Below, in pieces: positions 55,625 through 64,000 of a stretch of 64,000 bases of DNA; the first letter of the stretch is position 1; every line of letters starts with the position of its first letter. The translations under genes and the position numbers were made by a program. The DNA is taken from assembly GCF_902506105.1 (NCBI RefSeq), contig NZ_LR733304.1, positions 2,241,831 through 2,305,830 on the forward strand, given 5' to 3'. The DNA comes from Aeromicrobium sp. 9AM. GTDB taxonomy: Bacteria; Actinomycetota; Actinomycetes; Propionibacteriales; Nocardioidaceae. Under the pieces are notes generated by a model, which was given only the letters and a program-made list of their open reading frames with translations, was not told the origin of the DNA and made no database searches.

Positions 55625-58080
55625 TACGACTTGATGCGTTCGGTCTTCGCGGTCTTCCCCGAGATCACATCGGTGCCGGAGTAGACGACCTTGATGTTGT
55701 GATAGCCCTTCGACAGCCGCGGCAGGAGGATCGACCGCTTCCCGTTGGCACCCGAAGACAGCGTGGCGTAGACGATCTTCTTCGACCCGTCGTATATCCG
55801 CAGCTGACCGCTCGGCTTGGGAACGTTCGGCACCGTCACGGTGATGCCGATCGTGGCGCGTGACGTGTAGCGGATGCTCGAACGCAGCGACGTGGCGATT
55901 GCCGAGCTCGCCTTGGTCACCACGACCGGGACGCCCACCGAGGACGCCTGTGGTTTCGTCTCACCGAGCGGGATGAATGTGGCGCGGATGCGGTTGCTGC
56001 CCGCAGCCCACTTCGTCCCGTCGATCGTCAGGTCCGCCGTACCGGTGGCCGACTCCTGGGAGGCCAACACCGTGGTGCCACGCCGCAGCTGGATGGTGCC
56101 GTCGGCGCCACCATTCGCCACGTTCACGCTCGCCGTCGCGGGGATGCCGTACGTCACCGTGGGCGGCAGGCCCGTCAGGGTGATCTCCGGCCCGGCCGGC
56201 ACGGTTGCGGTCGGCGCGGAGGTGGAGCCGAACATCGAGTAGGCAGCGGTGCCCGGGCTGATCCGCACTGTCAGTGCCTTGCCGACGTCCAGCTGCGTCG
56301 GGTAGTAGGTCGCACTCGTTGCGCCGGCGATCGGGCCGCCGTTGCGGAACCACTGGTAGGTGAACGTCGTGGGGATCCTCACCCAGCCGCCGCGGACAGC
56401 TGTCAGAGGTTCACCGATGATCGGGTCGCCGCTGATGGTGCTCGCTGTGCGGGGGACCTGGAACTTGCTCAGGTCGATGATGCCCTTGCCGCAGATCGAC
56501 GTGGTGCACCGCTTGAACTGTGACGACCGACCGCGCGGGAACCCTTGCACCGAAGCCCTGATAGCCGTGTCCGTCTGCCCCGCCGTGAGGTCTGGGTCGA
56601 TCGACTTCAACAGCGCGGCGGCGGCCGAGACGACCGGGGCGGCCATGCTCGTTCCGCTGTAGCGGGTGTATCCGGCGCCTCCCGGTGTCGTCTTGCCGGT
56701 GTTGATCGAGGAGACGATTCCGCCGTCGCTCCAGTAGACGTCGCCGCCGGGTGCCACCAGGTCGACCGCGGAGCCGTAGTTGGAGTAGACGCTCTTGCGG
56801 CCGCTGTCATTCGTGTAGCCGGCCCGGTCGCCGTACTCGCTGGTCGCACCGACGGCGAGCACACCCGCGCAGCTGGCGGGGAGCACAGGGTGGGTCGACA
56901 TGTTGGCGCCGTCGTTGCCCGCGGAGGCGACCACCACCGTGCCGGTCGCACGCACGGCTTCGATGGCTGCTTTCATCGGCAGAGCATTGGCGCTCGTGCA
57001 GGAGCCGGACTCCCCCAAAGACATGTTGATGACGTCGGCATGGTTGGGGTTCGTCGGCACCGGCAGTCCGGTGAGCGGATCGACCACGGTCAGTCCGGCC
57101 GCCCATTTCATCGCTGCGATGATGTCATTCGTTGTGCCGCCGCAGCGGCCGAGGACGCGGACCGGGAGGATCTTCGCCTCGGGCGCGACGCCCACGACTC
57201 CACCGTTGTCCTTGCCAGCGGCCACGATGCCGGCCACGTGGGTGCCGTGCCACGAGCTCGGCTCCTTCGGAGCGCCGGGGTAGCAGTAGCCAGCGGACGA
57301 CTCCCAGTCGCCTTGGTCCTGCGGGTTGGGATCCCAGCCGTCATGGTCACGCCCGGTGTCCTCGAGCTTTCCGTCGTCGAACACGTACTGGCTCACGAAG
57401 TCGCGGCCCTGGAGGATGCGTTGGCTCGCCGCGGTGCCGTTCCAGATCGGCAGGTCGGGGTGCGCGGTGATGCCGGTGTCGAGCACCGCCACGACGGCGC
57501 CTGCGCCCTTCGTCGCGCGCCAGGCGTACGGGGCGCGGGAGCTGAAGCCGCCGCTTCCGAAGGTGTTGGACGTGCCCAGCACGGACCTGACCTTCGAGTC
57601 GTTCTTCGAGCGCCAGTCCCACACGGCACGGTTCTTGTCCTGCACGAAGTACTTGTCGGTGGCCGGCTCCGGCGGACTCGCATCTGCCGTCAGGATGTAG
57701 TTGGGCGCCGCCCACACCACGTCGGACCGCTCCCGCAGCTCGGCCGCGACCTCTTCGGCCTCGGCCGCGGTGACCCGCCGACTGGTTGGCAGTACGGAAG
57801 TTCGCGCGCCTGCTGCACTCTTGCCGACACGAGCCACGTCGACTCCCTTCGGGAGTGCGCGCTCCGCCTCCTGGATCACGGCAGTGCTCGGTGTCGAGGT
57901 GGTCGTCTTCACGATCACTCCGGCCGCCATGGCGGGCGCCGATGCCGCGCTGGGCGACGAGGCCGAAGGCACCGCCGGTGCGGCGGTGACGGGCGACAAG
58001 GCAAGCCCGGTGGCGGTCAGGGCGCCGACGGCGATGACAGCGATGACAGCGAAAGAACGGCGGACGGCCAACGTGTGCAT
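55621..58080 (-). CDS. Secreted subtilisin-like (S8) serine protease with C-terminal Ig-like repeats
   Basis: 819 residues from ATG 58080, with GGGGAG upstream. A signal peptide (SFAVIAVIAVGALTATGLAL) and an Ala/Ser/Pro-rich propeptide precede the S8 domain with the triad Asp in VVAVLDTGITAHPDL (near 202), His in SSWHGTHVAGIVAAG (near 277) and Ser in RYSGTSMAAPVVSAAAAL (near 475). The last 290 residues are beta-rich repeats of the Big_3_5 type (GGWVRIPTTFTYQWFRNGGPIAGATSATYYPTQ; TYGIPATASVNVANGGADGTIQLRRGTTVLA; LSKGYHNIKVVYSGTDVI), used for wall or substrate attachment. Four Cys in the catalytic domain may form disulfides. Confidence 0.93.
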   Translation of the reverse strand: MHTLAVRRSFAVIAVIAVGALTATGLALSPVTAAPAVPSASSPSAASAPAMAAGVIVKTTTSTPSTAVIQEAERALPKGVDVARVGKSAAGARTSVLPTSRRVTAAEAEEVAAELRERSDVVWAAPNYILTADASPPEPATDKYFVQDKNRAVWDWRSKNDSKVRSVLGTSNTFGSGGFSSRAPYAWRATKGAGAVVAVLDTGITAHPDLPIWNGTAASQRILQGRDFVSQYVFDDGKLEDTGRDHDGWDPNPQDQGDWESSAGYCYPGAPKEPSSWHGTHVAGIVAAGKDNGGVVGVAPEAKILPVRVLGRCGGTTNDIIAAMKWAAGLTVVDPLTGLPVPTNPNHADVINMSLGESGSCTSANALPMKAAIEAVRATGTVVVASAGNDGANMSTHPVLPASCAGVLAVGATSEYGDRAGYTNDSGRKSVYSNYGSAVDLVAPGGDVYWSDGGIVSSINTGKTTPGGAGYTRYSGTSMAAPVVSAAAALLKSIDPDLTAGQTDTAIRASVQGFPRGRSSQFKRCTTSICGKGIIDLSKFQVPRTASTISGDPIIGEPLTAVRGGWVRIPTTFTYQWFRNGGPIAGATSATYYPTQLDVGKALTVRISPGTAAYSMFGSTSAPTATVPAGPEITLTGLPPTVTYGIPATASVNVANGGADGTIQLRRGTTVLASQESATGTADLTIDGTKWAAGSNRIRATFIPLGETKPQASSVGVPVVVTKASSAIATSLRSSIRYTSRATIGITVTVPNVPKPSGQLRIYDGSKKIVYATLSSGANGKRSILLPRLSKGYHNIKVVYSGTDVISGKTAKTERIKSY

Positions 58081-58190
58081 GAAGCTCCCCAAGAGGTGGT
58101 GGACGGAGCTCTGAGGCGGCACCGGCCGGGAAAATCTAGCATTGCGGGGTCTCGTTGGAGACACGGACCACCGAGTACCCGCGGCATAGC

Positions 58191-58224
58191 AGGAAGCCCG
58201 CCACCTTGCGGTGACGGGCTTCCT
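58191..58224 (-). terminator. Hairpin terminator at the end of the rpsM-rplQ operon
   Basis: AGGAAGCCCGCCACC (58191-58205) pairs with GGTGACGGGCTTCCT (58210-58224), one mismatch, around a TTGC loop. It lies 14 bases after the rplQ stop. There is no U-tract. Confidence 0.8.
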
Positions 58225-58237
58225 GACGAGCTGATGC

Positions 58238-58852
58238 CTACTTGGCGTCGTCCTCGGTGGTCTCCTCTGCAGGAGCCTCCTCGGCGGCCGGAGCCTCGTC
58301 GGTGACCTCGGCAACCGTCTCAGCTGCCTCGGCAGCGTCGTCGGTGGCGTCGACCGGCACGTCGGTGCCGAGGTCCTCGGTCACGACGACCTCGTCCTCA
58401 GCAGCCGGCTCCTCGACGGAGGCTTCGACAGGCTCAACCGGCGCGGACTTGGCAGCCTTGGCCTTCTTGGGCGTCTGGTTCTGAGCGCCGAACTGCTTGG
58501 CCTCGACGATCTCGATGACGGCCATGGGGGCGTTGTCGCCCTTGCGCGGCGCGACCTTCGTGATGCGCGTGTAGCCGCCGGGACGGGTCGCCATGGCGGG
58601 ACCGATCTCGGTGAACAGCGTGTGCAGGATGCTCTTGTCACGGATGACCTTGACGACCTGGCGGCGGTTGGCCACCGTGTCGGTCTTGGCCTTGGTGATG
58701 AGCGACTCTGCGTAGGGACGCAGACGACGGGCCTTGGCCTCGGTCGTCGTGATCTTGCCGTGCTCGAACAGGTTCTGCGCGAGGTTGGCCAGGATCAGAC
58801 GCTGGTGGGCCGGGCTACCGCCGAGGCGAGGTCCCTTGGTGGGGGTGGGCAT
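58238..58852 (-). CDS. rplQ: 50S ribosomal protein L17
   Basis: 204 residues. Residues 1-118 are canonical L17 ([56 protein letters not shown] and [26 protein letters not shown]). The remaining 85 residues are an acidic Ala/Glu/Val-rich tail, typical of Actinobacteria and absent from E. coli L17. Last gene of the operon, 50 bases after rpoA. Confidence 0.98.
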   Translation of the reverse strand: MPTPTKGPRLGGSPAHQRLILANLAQNLFEHGKITTTEAKARRLRPYAESLITKAKTDTVANRRQVVKVIRDKSILHTLFTEIGPAMATRPGGYTRITKVAPRKGDNAPMAVIEIVEAKQFGAQNQTPKKAKAAKSAPVEPVEASVEEPAAEDEVVVTEDLGTDVPVDATDDAAEAAETVAEVTDEAPAAEEAPAEETTEDDAK

Positions 58853-58901
58853 GTTGTGTCTCCAGAATCAATCGGGCTGGTTGCCGTGATCGGGCAGTAC
58901 G

Positions 58902-59912
58902 TCAGTACTGCTCGTCCTCGGCGAAGCTGGCGTCGTCGTCGTAGGCGTCGATGACGGCCGACGGGTCGAAACCAGCCGGGCTGTCCTTGAGCGCGAGGCT
59001 CATCTCGGCGAGCTTGGCCTTGACCTCGTCGATCGACTTCGAACCGAAGTTGCGGATGTCGAGCAGGTCCTGCTCCGAGCGCGTGATGAGCTCACCCACG
59101 GTGTGGATGCCCTCGCGCTTGAGGCAGTTGTAGGAGCGCACCGTGAAGTTGAGGTCCTCGATCGGCAGTGCCAGGTCGGCAGCGAGCTGCTCGTCGACCG
59201 GCGACGGTCCGATGTCGATGCCCTCGGCCTCGACGTTGAGCTCACGAGCCAGGCCGAACAGCTCCACCAGGGTGGAACCGGCCGACGCGATCGCGTCACG
59301 CGGCAGGATCGACTTCTTGGTCTCGACGTCGATGACGAGCTTGTCGAAGTCCGTACGCTGCTCGACTCGGGTCGCCTCGACCTTGTAGGTCACCTTGAGG
59401 ACCGGCGAGTAGATCGAGTCGACCGGCATACGGCCGATCTCTTCGTCACCGGACTTGTTCTGCACGGCCGACACGTAGCCACGGCCACGCTCGACGACGA
59501 GCTCGATCTCGATCTTGCCCTTGGCGTTGAGCGTCGCGATGTGCAGGTCGGGGTTGTGGACCTCGACACCAGCCGGGGGCTGGATGTCAGCGGCGGTCAC
59601 CGCACCGGCACCGTCCTTGCGGAGGTACATGACGACGGGCTCGTCGTTCTCCGAGGAGACCACGAGCTCCTTGAGATTGAGGATGATCTCGGTGACGTCC
59701 TCGGTCACACCGGGGACGGTCGAGAACTCGTGCAGGACTCCGTCGATCTTGATCGACGTGACGGCAGCACCCGGGATCGACGACAGGAGCGTACGACGCA
59801 GGGAGTTGCCGAGGGTGTAGCCGAAGCCGGGCTCCAGGGGCTCGATGACGAACCGCGAACGGAACTCGTCGACGACCTCTTCGGACAGGGCGGGGCGCTG
59901 GGCGATGAGCAT
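58902..59912 (-). CDS. rpoA: DNA-directed RNA polymerase subunit alpha
   Basis: 336 residues. The N-terminal assembly domain has [49 protein letters not shown]. The C-terminal domain is [57 protein letters not shown], followed by an acidic tail ([14 protein letters not shown]). It lies 70 bases after rpsD. Confidence 0.99.
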   Translation of the reverse strand: MLIAQRPALSEEVVDEFRSRFVIEPLEPGFGYTLGNSLRRTLLSSIPGAAVTSIKIDGVLHEFSTVPGVTEDVTEIILNLKELVVSSENDEPVVMYLRKDGAGAVTAADIQPPAGVEVHNPDLHIATLNAKGKIEIELVVERGRGYVSAVQNKSGDEEIGRMPVDSIYSPVLKVTYKVEATRVEQRTDFDKLVIDVETKKSILPRDAIASAGSTLVELFGLARELNVEAEGIDIGPSPVDEQLAADLALPIEDLNFTVRSYNCLKREGIHTVGELITRSEQDLLDIRNFGSKSIDEVKAKLAEMSLALKDSPAGFDPSAVIDAYDDDASFAEDEQY

Positions 59913-59981
59913 TGTTTCTTCCTTTCCGGACCAACCTCTATTTGAAGGTCCGGGTTGTTTTCTCTGGTGAGAGTGGGCCGA

Positions 59982-60590
59982 TCAGATCTTGGAGTAGAAC
60001 TCCACGATGAGCTGTTCGTTGATCGGGACCGTGATCTGCTCGCGTACGGGCTGGCTGTGCACGAGGATGCGACCGCGCTCGGGCGCAACGTCGAGCCAGG
60101 CAGGAACCGTGTCGCGGTCGTGGGTCTCACGCGCGACGATGAACGGCGTGGTCTCCAGCGACTTGGTCTTGACGTCGATGATGTCGTGCTTGCTCACCTG
60201 GAACGACGGGATGTCGGTCTTGACGCCGTTGACCACGAAGTGACCGTGGTTGACGAGCTGGCGGGCGTGACGACGCGTACGGGCGAAGCCGGCACGGTAG
60301 ACGACGTTGTCGAGGCGCGACTCGAGGATCTGCAGCAGGTTGTCGCCGGTCTTGCCGGGACGACGCGAGGCGAGCTCGTAGTACTTGCGGAACTGCTTCT
60401 CGAGCACTCCGTAGGTGTAACGCGCCTTCTGCTTCTCGAGCAGCTGGTTGCGGTACTCCGACTCCTTGACGCGCGCGCGGCCGTGCTGGCCGGGAGGGTA
60501 AGGACGCTTTTCGAATGCAGCGTCACCACCGACGAGGTCGATGCCGAGGCGGCGCGACTTCTTGGTGAGAGGTCCGGTGTAACGGGCCAT
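59982..60590 (-). CDS. rpsD: 30S ribosomal protein S4
   Basis: 202 residues. MARYTGPLTKKSRRLGIDLVGGDAAFEKRPYPPGQHGRARVKESEYRNQLLEKQKARYTYGVLEKQFRKYY is the zinc-free S4 form, and RLDNVVYRAGFARTRRHARQLVNHGHFVVNGVKTDIPSFQV is the S4 RNA-binding fold. In E. coli S4 is the feedback repressor of this operon. Confidence 0.99.
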   Translation of the reverse strand: MARYTGPLTKKSRRLGIDLVGGDAAFEKRPYPPGQHGRARVKESEYRNQLLEKQKARYTYGVLEKQFRKYYELASRRPGKTGDNLLQILESRLDNVVYRAGFARTRRHARQLVNHGHFVVNGVKTDIPSFQVSKHDIIDVKTKSLETTPFIVARETHDRDTVPAWLDVAPERGRILVHSQPVREQITVPINEQLIVEFYSKI

Positions 60591-60633
60591 GGTTGATAGC
60601 TCCTAGAAAACTGTGTAAGTCGTGGGCAGCGCG

Positions 60634-61029
60634 TCAGAGACGACGGTGCTTGGGAGGACGGCAGCCGTTGTGGGGGCTGGGGGTCACGTCGGAGATGGTG
60701 CCGACCTCGAGGCCGACTCCGCTCAGCGACCGGATCGCGGTCTCGCGGCCCGAACCGGGGCCCTTCACGAAGACGTCGACCTTCTTCATCCCGTGCTCCA
60801 TCGCCTGACGACCGGCCGACTCGGCAGCCATACCGGCAGCGAACGGCGTCGACTTGCGCGAGCCCTTGAATCCGACGGTTCCGCCGGAGGCCCATGCGAT
60901 CACAGCGCCCGAGGGATCCGTGATGGTGACGTGGGTGTTGTTGAACGTGCTCTTGATGTGGGCCTCGCCCTGAGCGACGTTCTTCTTCTCCTTGCGGCGA
61001 ACCTTCTTGCCAGCTGTCTTAGGAGGCAT
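60634..61029 (-). CDS. rpsK: 30S ribosomal protein S11
   Basis: 131 residues. [50 protein letters not shown] and the C-terminal [10 protein letters not shown] are diagnostic. The N-terminal 15 residues are very basic. It starts 6 bases after the rpsM stop. Confidence 0.99.
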   Translation of the reverse strand: MPPKTAGKKVRRKEKKNVAQGEAHIKSTFNNTHVTITDPSGAVIAWASGGTVGFKGSRKSTPFAAGMAAESAGRQAMEHGMKKVDVFVKGPGSGRETAIRSLSGVGLEVGTISDVTPSPHNGCRPPKHRRL

Positions 61030-61035
61030 GCGCTA

Positions 61036-61404
61036 TCACTTCTTCTTTCCGGCGACGGTGCGCTTGGGGCCCTTGCGGGTACGCGCGTTGGTCTTGGTGC
61101 GCTGGCCACGAACGGGCAGGTGCGCACGGTGGCGACGGCCCTGGTAGCTGCCGATCTCCATCTTGCGGCGAATGTCACCGGTGACCGTACGACGCAGGTC
61201 GCCCTCGGTCTGGTAGTTCGCTTCGATGTGATCGCGCAGAGCGACGAGGTCGTTGTCGTCGAGCTCGTGGACGCGCTTGTCCGGGCTGATGCCGGTTGCT
61301 GCGAGGGTCTCGGCGGCGCGGGTGCGACCGATCCCGAATACATACGTGAGTGCGATCTCAATGCGCTTTTCGCGCGGGAGGTCGACTCCTACGAGGCGTG
61401 CCAT
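61036..61404 (-). CDS. rpsM: 30S ribosomal protein S13
   Basis: 122 residues. [45 protein letters not shown] with the helix-two-turn-helix and a basic tail ([21 protein letters not shown]) mark S13. It is preceded by a 176-base structured spacer. Confidence 0.99.
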   Translation of the reverse strand: MARLVGVDLPREKRIEIALTYVFGIGRTRAAETLAATGISPDKRVHELDDNDLVALRDHIEANYQTEGDLRRTVTGDIRRKMEIGSYQGRRHRAHLPVRGQRTKTNARTRKGPKRTVAGKKK

Positions 61405-61449
61405 CTAGGCATTTCCTTCCATTCGGCGAGGTATGGCCACCTGATGCAT

Positions 61450-61510
61450 CCCGACTGCCTCCAGGATCTTTGGTCGATCCTGAGTCGGGCTCCGGCCTAC
61501 GCTTCCGGAG
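61450..61510 (-). promoter_or_regulatory. Structured leader between rpmJ and rpsM
   Basis: CCCGACT (61450-61456) pairs with AGTCGGG (61483-61489), stacked on AGGATC (61463-61468) with GATCCT (61476-61481); an internal loop of six bases faces one. Next to it, CTCCGG (61490-61495) pairs with CCGGAG (61505-61510). The neighbouring genes in this operon are separated by only 6-70 bases, so this 176-base spacer stands out. It could be an S4-responsive leader analogous to the E. coli alpha operon, an attenuator or a processing site. Confidence 0.55.
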
Positions 61511-61580
61511 GTGACCCGCCACGGTGGTGCTGTGACGGGAGCGATCAGATGTTTCGTGTTGCTGTGTGAAGAACTTCTGC

Positions 61581-61694
61581 TCAGCCCTGGCGCTGCTTGT
61601 GGCGGGGGTTTTCGCAGATCACCATGACGTTGCCGTGGCGACGAATCACCTTGCACTTGTCACAGATCTTCTTCACGCTCGGGTTGACCTTCAT
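61581..61694 (-). CDS. rpmJ: 50S ribosomal protein L36
   Basis: 37 residues from ATG 61694: [20 protein letters not shown] followed by [17 protein letters not shown]. The zinc ribbon ligands are C-x2-C (CDKC), C and H (CENPRH). This is the zinc-binding form. It lies 35 bases after infA. Confidence 0.98.
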   Translation of the reverse strand: MKVNPSVKKICDKCKVIRRHGNVMVICENPRHKQRQG

Positions 61695-61729
61695 CGAGAT
61701 TCTCTCTTTGGGATCTGAACGTGTTGGAT

Positions 61730-61951
61730 TTACTTGTAGCGGTAGACGATGCGGCCGCGGGAGAGGTCGTACGGCGAGAGCTCCACCACAACGCGGTCCT
61801 CGGGGAGGATGCGGATGTAGTGCTGGCGCATCTTGCCGCTGATGTGCGCGAGAACCTTGTGGCCGTTGGCCAGCTCCACGCGGAACATCGCGTTCGGAAG
61901 TGCCTCTACTACGGCGCCTTCCATCTCGATGACGCCTTCTTTTTTCGCCAT
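61730..61951 (-). CDS. infA: Translation initiation factor IF-1
   Basis: 73 residues from ATG 61951, with AAGAGGTT before it. [73 protein letters not shown] is a complete S1-fold IF-1 (given here by its conserved parts: AKKEG start, [18 protein letters not shown] end). First gene of the alpha operon in this window. Confidence 0.98.
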   Translation of the reverse strand: MAKKEGVIEMEGAVVEALPNAMFRVELANGHKVLAHISGKMRQHYIRILPEDRVVVELSPYDLSRGRIVYRYK

Positions 61952-62062
61952 AACCTCTTCTTTGTGTCGCTTGTCTGGTCCGGCCGTCCTGGCGCACCCC
62001 AGCGAAGCCGCCTGAGCGGTGGCCACGACATGGGAATGCAGACCTAAAAAGGCCGACTCCCG

Positions 62063-62092
62063 ATTCTACGCTCACAGGGGCGGCAGACTCAA
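62063..62092 (-). promoter_or_regulatory. Promoter of the infA-rplQ operon
   Basis: On the minus strand TTGAGT (62092-62087) and TAGAAT (62068-62063) are separated by 18 bases, a good housekeeping-sigma promoter about 110 bases before the infA start. Confidence 0.65.
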
Positions 62093-62289
62093 ATCCGCTG
62101 AAACCGAGCGAGCTCTGCGAGCGAGCGTTGAGGCGCGCCAGGGAGCGAAGCGACCGTGAGCGTTCGCGGCGAAGCCGCCAGCAGCGAGGCGTGGCGAGCC
62201 GAAAGGCTCGGGTGAGCCCGTGACCGTTACGCCCCTTCGCTTCGCTCACAGTCGGCCGCGGACGGCCTCCTTAGGGGCCGAACCATGGC
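62093..62289. repeat. GC-rich repeat region between infA promoter and the Lrp/AsnC gene (REP-A relative at 62231-62282)
   Basis: The stretch holds GAGCGAGCTCTGCGAGCGAG (62107-62126) and several short inverted motifs. CCTTCGCT...TCGGCCGCGGACGGCCTCCTTAGGGGCCGAA (62231-62282, described in parts) resembles REP-A but lacks about ten internal bases. No gene is visible. Confidence 0.6.
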
Positions 62290-62757
62290 TCAAGCCGGTG
62301 GGTTGAACTCGGTCTGGCCGGGACCGTACCGCTCGATCAGGCGGGACAGCACGATCGCGGTCTCGGTGTGGTCGATGTTGTCGGTCTCGATCCGGACCCG
62401 TTCCAGCGCCCGCTCGAGGTCACGTACGTCCTTGGCGACGATGTGCAGGATCGCATCAGCCGCGCCGGACACCGTCGCCGCCGCATGCACCTCCGGAACG
62501 CGGCTGAAGGCGGCCCGCAGCTCATCCGGGGAGATCGTGCCCTTGCAGTGCACCTCGACGTACGCCTCGGTGCTCCAGCCGACGAGGTCAGGGTCGAGCA
62601 CGGCGGTGAATCCGCTGATGACGCCGTCCATCAGGAGGCGATCCATGCGGCGCTTGACCGCCGGCGCCGACAGCCCGATGCGGTCGCCGATCGTGGCATA
62701 GCTCGCCCGGCCGTCCTCGAGCAGGCAGCCGATGAGCTTGCGATCCAGATCGTCCAT
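62290..62757 (-). CDS. Lrp/AsnC-family transcriptional regulator
   Basis: 155 residues from ATG 62757. The helix-turn-helix is LDRKLIGCLLEDGRASYATIGDRIGLSAPAVKRRMDRLLMDGVISGFTAVLD. The C-terminal RAM domain (STEAYVEVHCKGTISPDELRAAFSRVPEVHAAATVSGAADAILHIVAKDVRDLERALERVRI) binds an amino-acid effector. It is divergent from ddaH, so it likely controls ddaH and itself, with arginine or ornithine as a candidate effector (inference). Confidence 0.93.
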   Translation of the reverse strand: MDDLDRKLIGCLLEDGRASYATIGDRIGLSAPAVKRRMDRLLMDGVISGFTAVLDPDLVGWSTEAYVEVHCKGTISPDELRAAFSRVPEVHAAATVSGAADAILHIVAKDVRDLERALERVRIETDNIDHTETAIVLSRLIERYGPGQTEFNPPA

Positions 62758-62902
62758 CTGCCCAGTATTGCAAGAATCCGCCACGAAACGGCCAATGACG
62801 CAACTAATCGCCGGGGTCAGCGCGACTTTCCGATTCGTTGCCCCGCTCATCGCGGCTCTAGCATTGATTCATTGCGCAGGGCTCACTTCTGGAGGCACGA
62901 CG
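62758..62902. promoter_or_regulatory. Divergent promoter region of the Lrp/AsnC gene and ddaH
   Basis: 145 bases. TTGCAAG near 62766 and ACGCAA near 62798 form a loose TTGC/GCAA inverted pair, as expected for Lrp-type sites. TAGCAT (62859-62864) is a possible -10 for ddaH with TTGCCC (62838-62843) as a poorly spaced -35 (15 bases). GGAGG at 62891-62895 is the ddaH ribosome site. Confidence 0.35.
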
Positions 62903-63772
62903 TTGACCGTTCTCGACACCCGCTCCGTCACCCGCACCGCGGCCCCCACCACGCGCACGTCGAGAACCCGGCACTACCTGATGTGCGCACCGACGCACTT
63001 CGAGGTCACCTACGCGATCAATCCGTGGATGGACCTGACCAACCCGGTCAACGTCGAGCGCGCGCTGCTGCAGTGGGAGGTGCTGCGCAACACCTACCTG
63101 AGCCTCGGCCACCGCGTCGACGTGATCGACCCGATGCCGGGCCAGCCCGACATGGTCTTTGCGGCCAACGGCGGCCTCGTCGTGGGCGGTCGGGCGTACG
63201 GTGCGAAGTTCCGCTTCGCCGAGCGCGCCGCCGAGGGTCAGGCGTACGCGACCTGGCTCCGGCTCTCGGGCGTCTCGGTCGCCGAGCCCAACCACACCAA
63301 CGAGGGTGAGGGCGACTTCCTCGCGCTCGGCTCGATGGTCCTCGCGGGCACCGGCTTCCGGACATCGCTCGCGGCCCACATCGAAGCCGCGGAAGCGGTC
63401 GACCGGCCCGTCGTGTCGCTCGAGCTCGTCGACCCGCGGTTCTACCACCTCGACGTCGCGATCGCCGTGCTCGACGATGGCAACGGCGATGCCCCGGCGG
63501 AGATCGCGTACTACCCCGGCGCCTTCAGCAAGCACAGCCAGCGCACCCTGCGCGACCTGTTCCCCGACGCGGTCATCTGCTCCGAGGCCGATGCCCGGGT
63601 CCTCGGCCTCAACGCCGTCAGCGACGGGCGCCACGTCGTGCTCCCCACTGCCGCGAAGGGGCTCGCCGCCTCACTCAAGGAGCGCGGCTACACCCCCGTG
63701 CCGGTCGACCTGAGCGAATACCTCAAGTCCGGGGGCAGCGTGAAGTGCTGCACGATGGAGCTCCACCGCTAG
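62903..63772 (+). CDS. ddaH: Dimethylargininase-like amidinohydrolase (DDAH family)
   Basis: 289 residues from TTG 62903, chosen because GGAGG lies seven bases before it and no ATG is near. HYLMCAPTHFEVTYAINPWMDLTNPVN is the family start. NHTNEGEGDFLALG supplies the acidic ligands, FYHLDVAIAVLDDG the catalytic His and GGSVKCCTMELHR the C-terminal nucleophile Cys. It hydrolyses dimethylarginine or a related guanidino compound to citrulline or ornithine derivatives. In other Actinobacteria rocD often follows; here an IS element does. Its TAG stop lies in a CTAG shared with the IS transposase stop. Confidence 0.92.
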   Translation: MTVLDTRSVTRTAAPTTRTSRTRHYLMCAPTHFEVTYAINPWMDLTNPVNVERALLQWEVLRNTYLSLGHRVDVIDPMPGQPDMVFAANGGLVVGGRAYGAKFRFAERAAEGQAYATWLRLSGVSVAEPNHTNEGEGDFLALGSMVLAGTGFRTSLAAHIEAAEAVDRPVVSLELVDPRFYHLDVAIAVLDDGNGDAPAEIAYYPGAFSKHSQRTLRDLFPDAVICSEADARVLGLNAVSDGRHVVLPTAAKGLAASLKERGYTPVPVDLSEYLKSGGSVKCCTMELHR

Positions 63773-64000
63773 TTGTGATGCCCAGCCAGGTTGTCCAATC
63801 TGGTGATGGGCGCTTTCTGCCCGACTGCTGAGTGGGGCCGGTGGTGGTTGTATTCGTGGATCCATGATGGCAGCGCTGCGAGTCGTGCTGATTCGGAGTT
63901 GTAGAACTTCTTGAAAGCCCAGCCCTCGGCCAGTGTGCGGTGGAAGCGTTCGATCTTGCCGTTGGTCTGGGGCCGGTAGGGCCGGGTCTTCTTCGGAGTG
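63769..64000 (-). CDS. IS481-family transposase, C-terminal part (continues outside window)
   Basis: The frame from the window edge to TAG 63771-63769 encodes about 77 residues. KKTRPYRPQTNGKIERFHRT contains the DDE-domain region around the last catalytic Glu (N-G-K-I-E-R-F), and the segment HEYNHHRPHSAVGQKAP is the classic IS481/IS3-type C-terminal motif. The stop codon overlaps the ddaH stop on the other strand. The end reads GHHN, so the frame seems complete at its 3' end. Confidence 0.9.
   Translation of the reverse strand, partial: TPKKTRPYRPQTNGKIERFHRTLAEGWAFKKFYNSESARLAALPSWIHEYNHHRPHSAVGQKAPITRLDNLAGHHN
63774..64000. mobile_element. IS481-family insertion sequence (one end; rest outside window)
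   Basis: TGTGATGCCCAGCC at 63774 is a plausible terminal inverted repeat beginning TGT, directly after GCTAGT (63768-63773). IS481-type elements are known to insert at NCTAGN. The other end and target duplication lie beyond the window. Confidence 0.75.

Overview
This is a high-GC, densely packed actinobacterial chromosome segment. I infer a member of the Nocardioidaceae (Aeromicrobium/Nocardioides-like). The reasons are the actinobacterial gene orders (guaA - choD-like GMC oxidoreductase - guaB3 - guaB; infA-rpmJ-rpsM-rpsK-rpsD-rpoA-rplQ; rplM-rpsI-glmM; glmS-acpS-nnrDE-alr-tsaE-tsaB-rimI-tsaD), a 6C RNA, and HrcA/CIRCE control of groESL. Coordinates and reading frames come from the sequence; family names come from recognising motifs, not from database searches.

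Layout. 1-4.3 kb: a zinc alcohol dehydrogenase cut by the window edge, an SRPBCC protein, an FMN reductase, a hemerythrin coupled to a YbdK-type carboxylate-amine ligase, and a membrane-anchored protein. 4.3-9.6 kb: guaA, a 6C RNA, a ChoD-like GMC oxidoreductase and a succinate-semialdehyde dehydrogenase. 9.6-13.4 kb: efeO and efeB for iron uptake, behind an IdeR-like iron box, then a MOSC protein and an acetyltransferase. 13.5-18.2 kb: guaB3, an NYN-domain protein, guaB and a TetR regulator. 18.2-21.6 kb: two tandem siderophore-binding lipoproteins behind a strong iron box, and an RNB ribonuclease. 21.7-24.8 kb: groEL and groES with two CIRCE operators, and an ECF sigma factor. 24.9-28.2 kb: a THUMP-like methyltransferase and the pxpABC 5-oxoprolinase operon. 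28.2-42.0 kb: tsaD, two DinB proteins, a sigma factor with a membrane partner, plsC, and a long minus-strand run from glmS to a DUF5709 protein covering cell-wall precursor, NAD repair and t6A genes. 42-48 kb: coaA, two secreted paralogues, glmM, rpsI, rplM. 48.4-58.1 kb: citrate synthase, truA, small enzymes, a sigma/anti-sigma pair, a DUF4394 protein and a subtilisin-like protease. 58.2-62.0 kb: the alpha ribosomal operon. 62.3-64 kb: an Lrp/AsnC regulator divergent from ddaH, then the end of an IS481-family element at the window edge.

The most unusual signal is a small intergenic element found three times (7920-8002, 36077-36196, 37167-37250). Each copy starts at an ATGA overlap with the preceding stop codon and ends at an ATGA overlap with the next start codon. 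Two copies are fully open short reading frames with a shared C-terminal block (consensus PYRGFFLEVAA-stop) that varies at synonymous positions. The third is one base shorter and frameshifted. Other non-coding structure includes a 22-bp-period array of five TGACSSGTCA units before tsaB, two families of GC-rich interspersed repeats, a structured leader before rpsM, and an IS481 insertion at a CTAG that forms the stop codon of both ddaH and the transposase.
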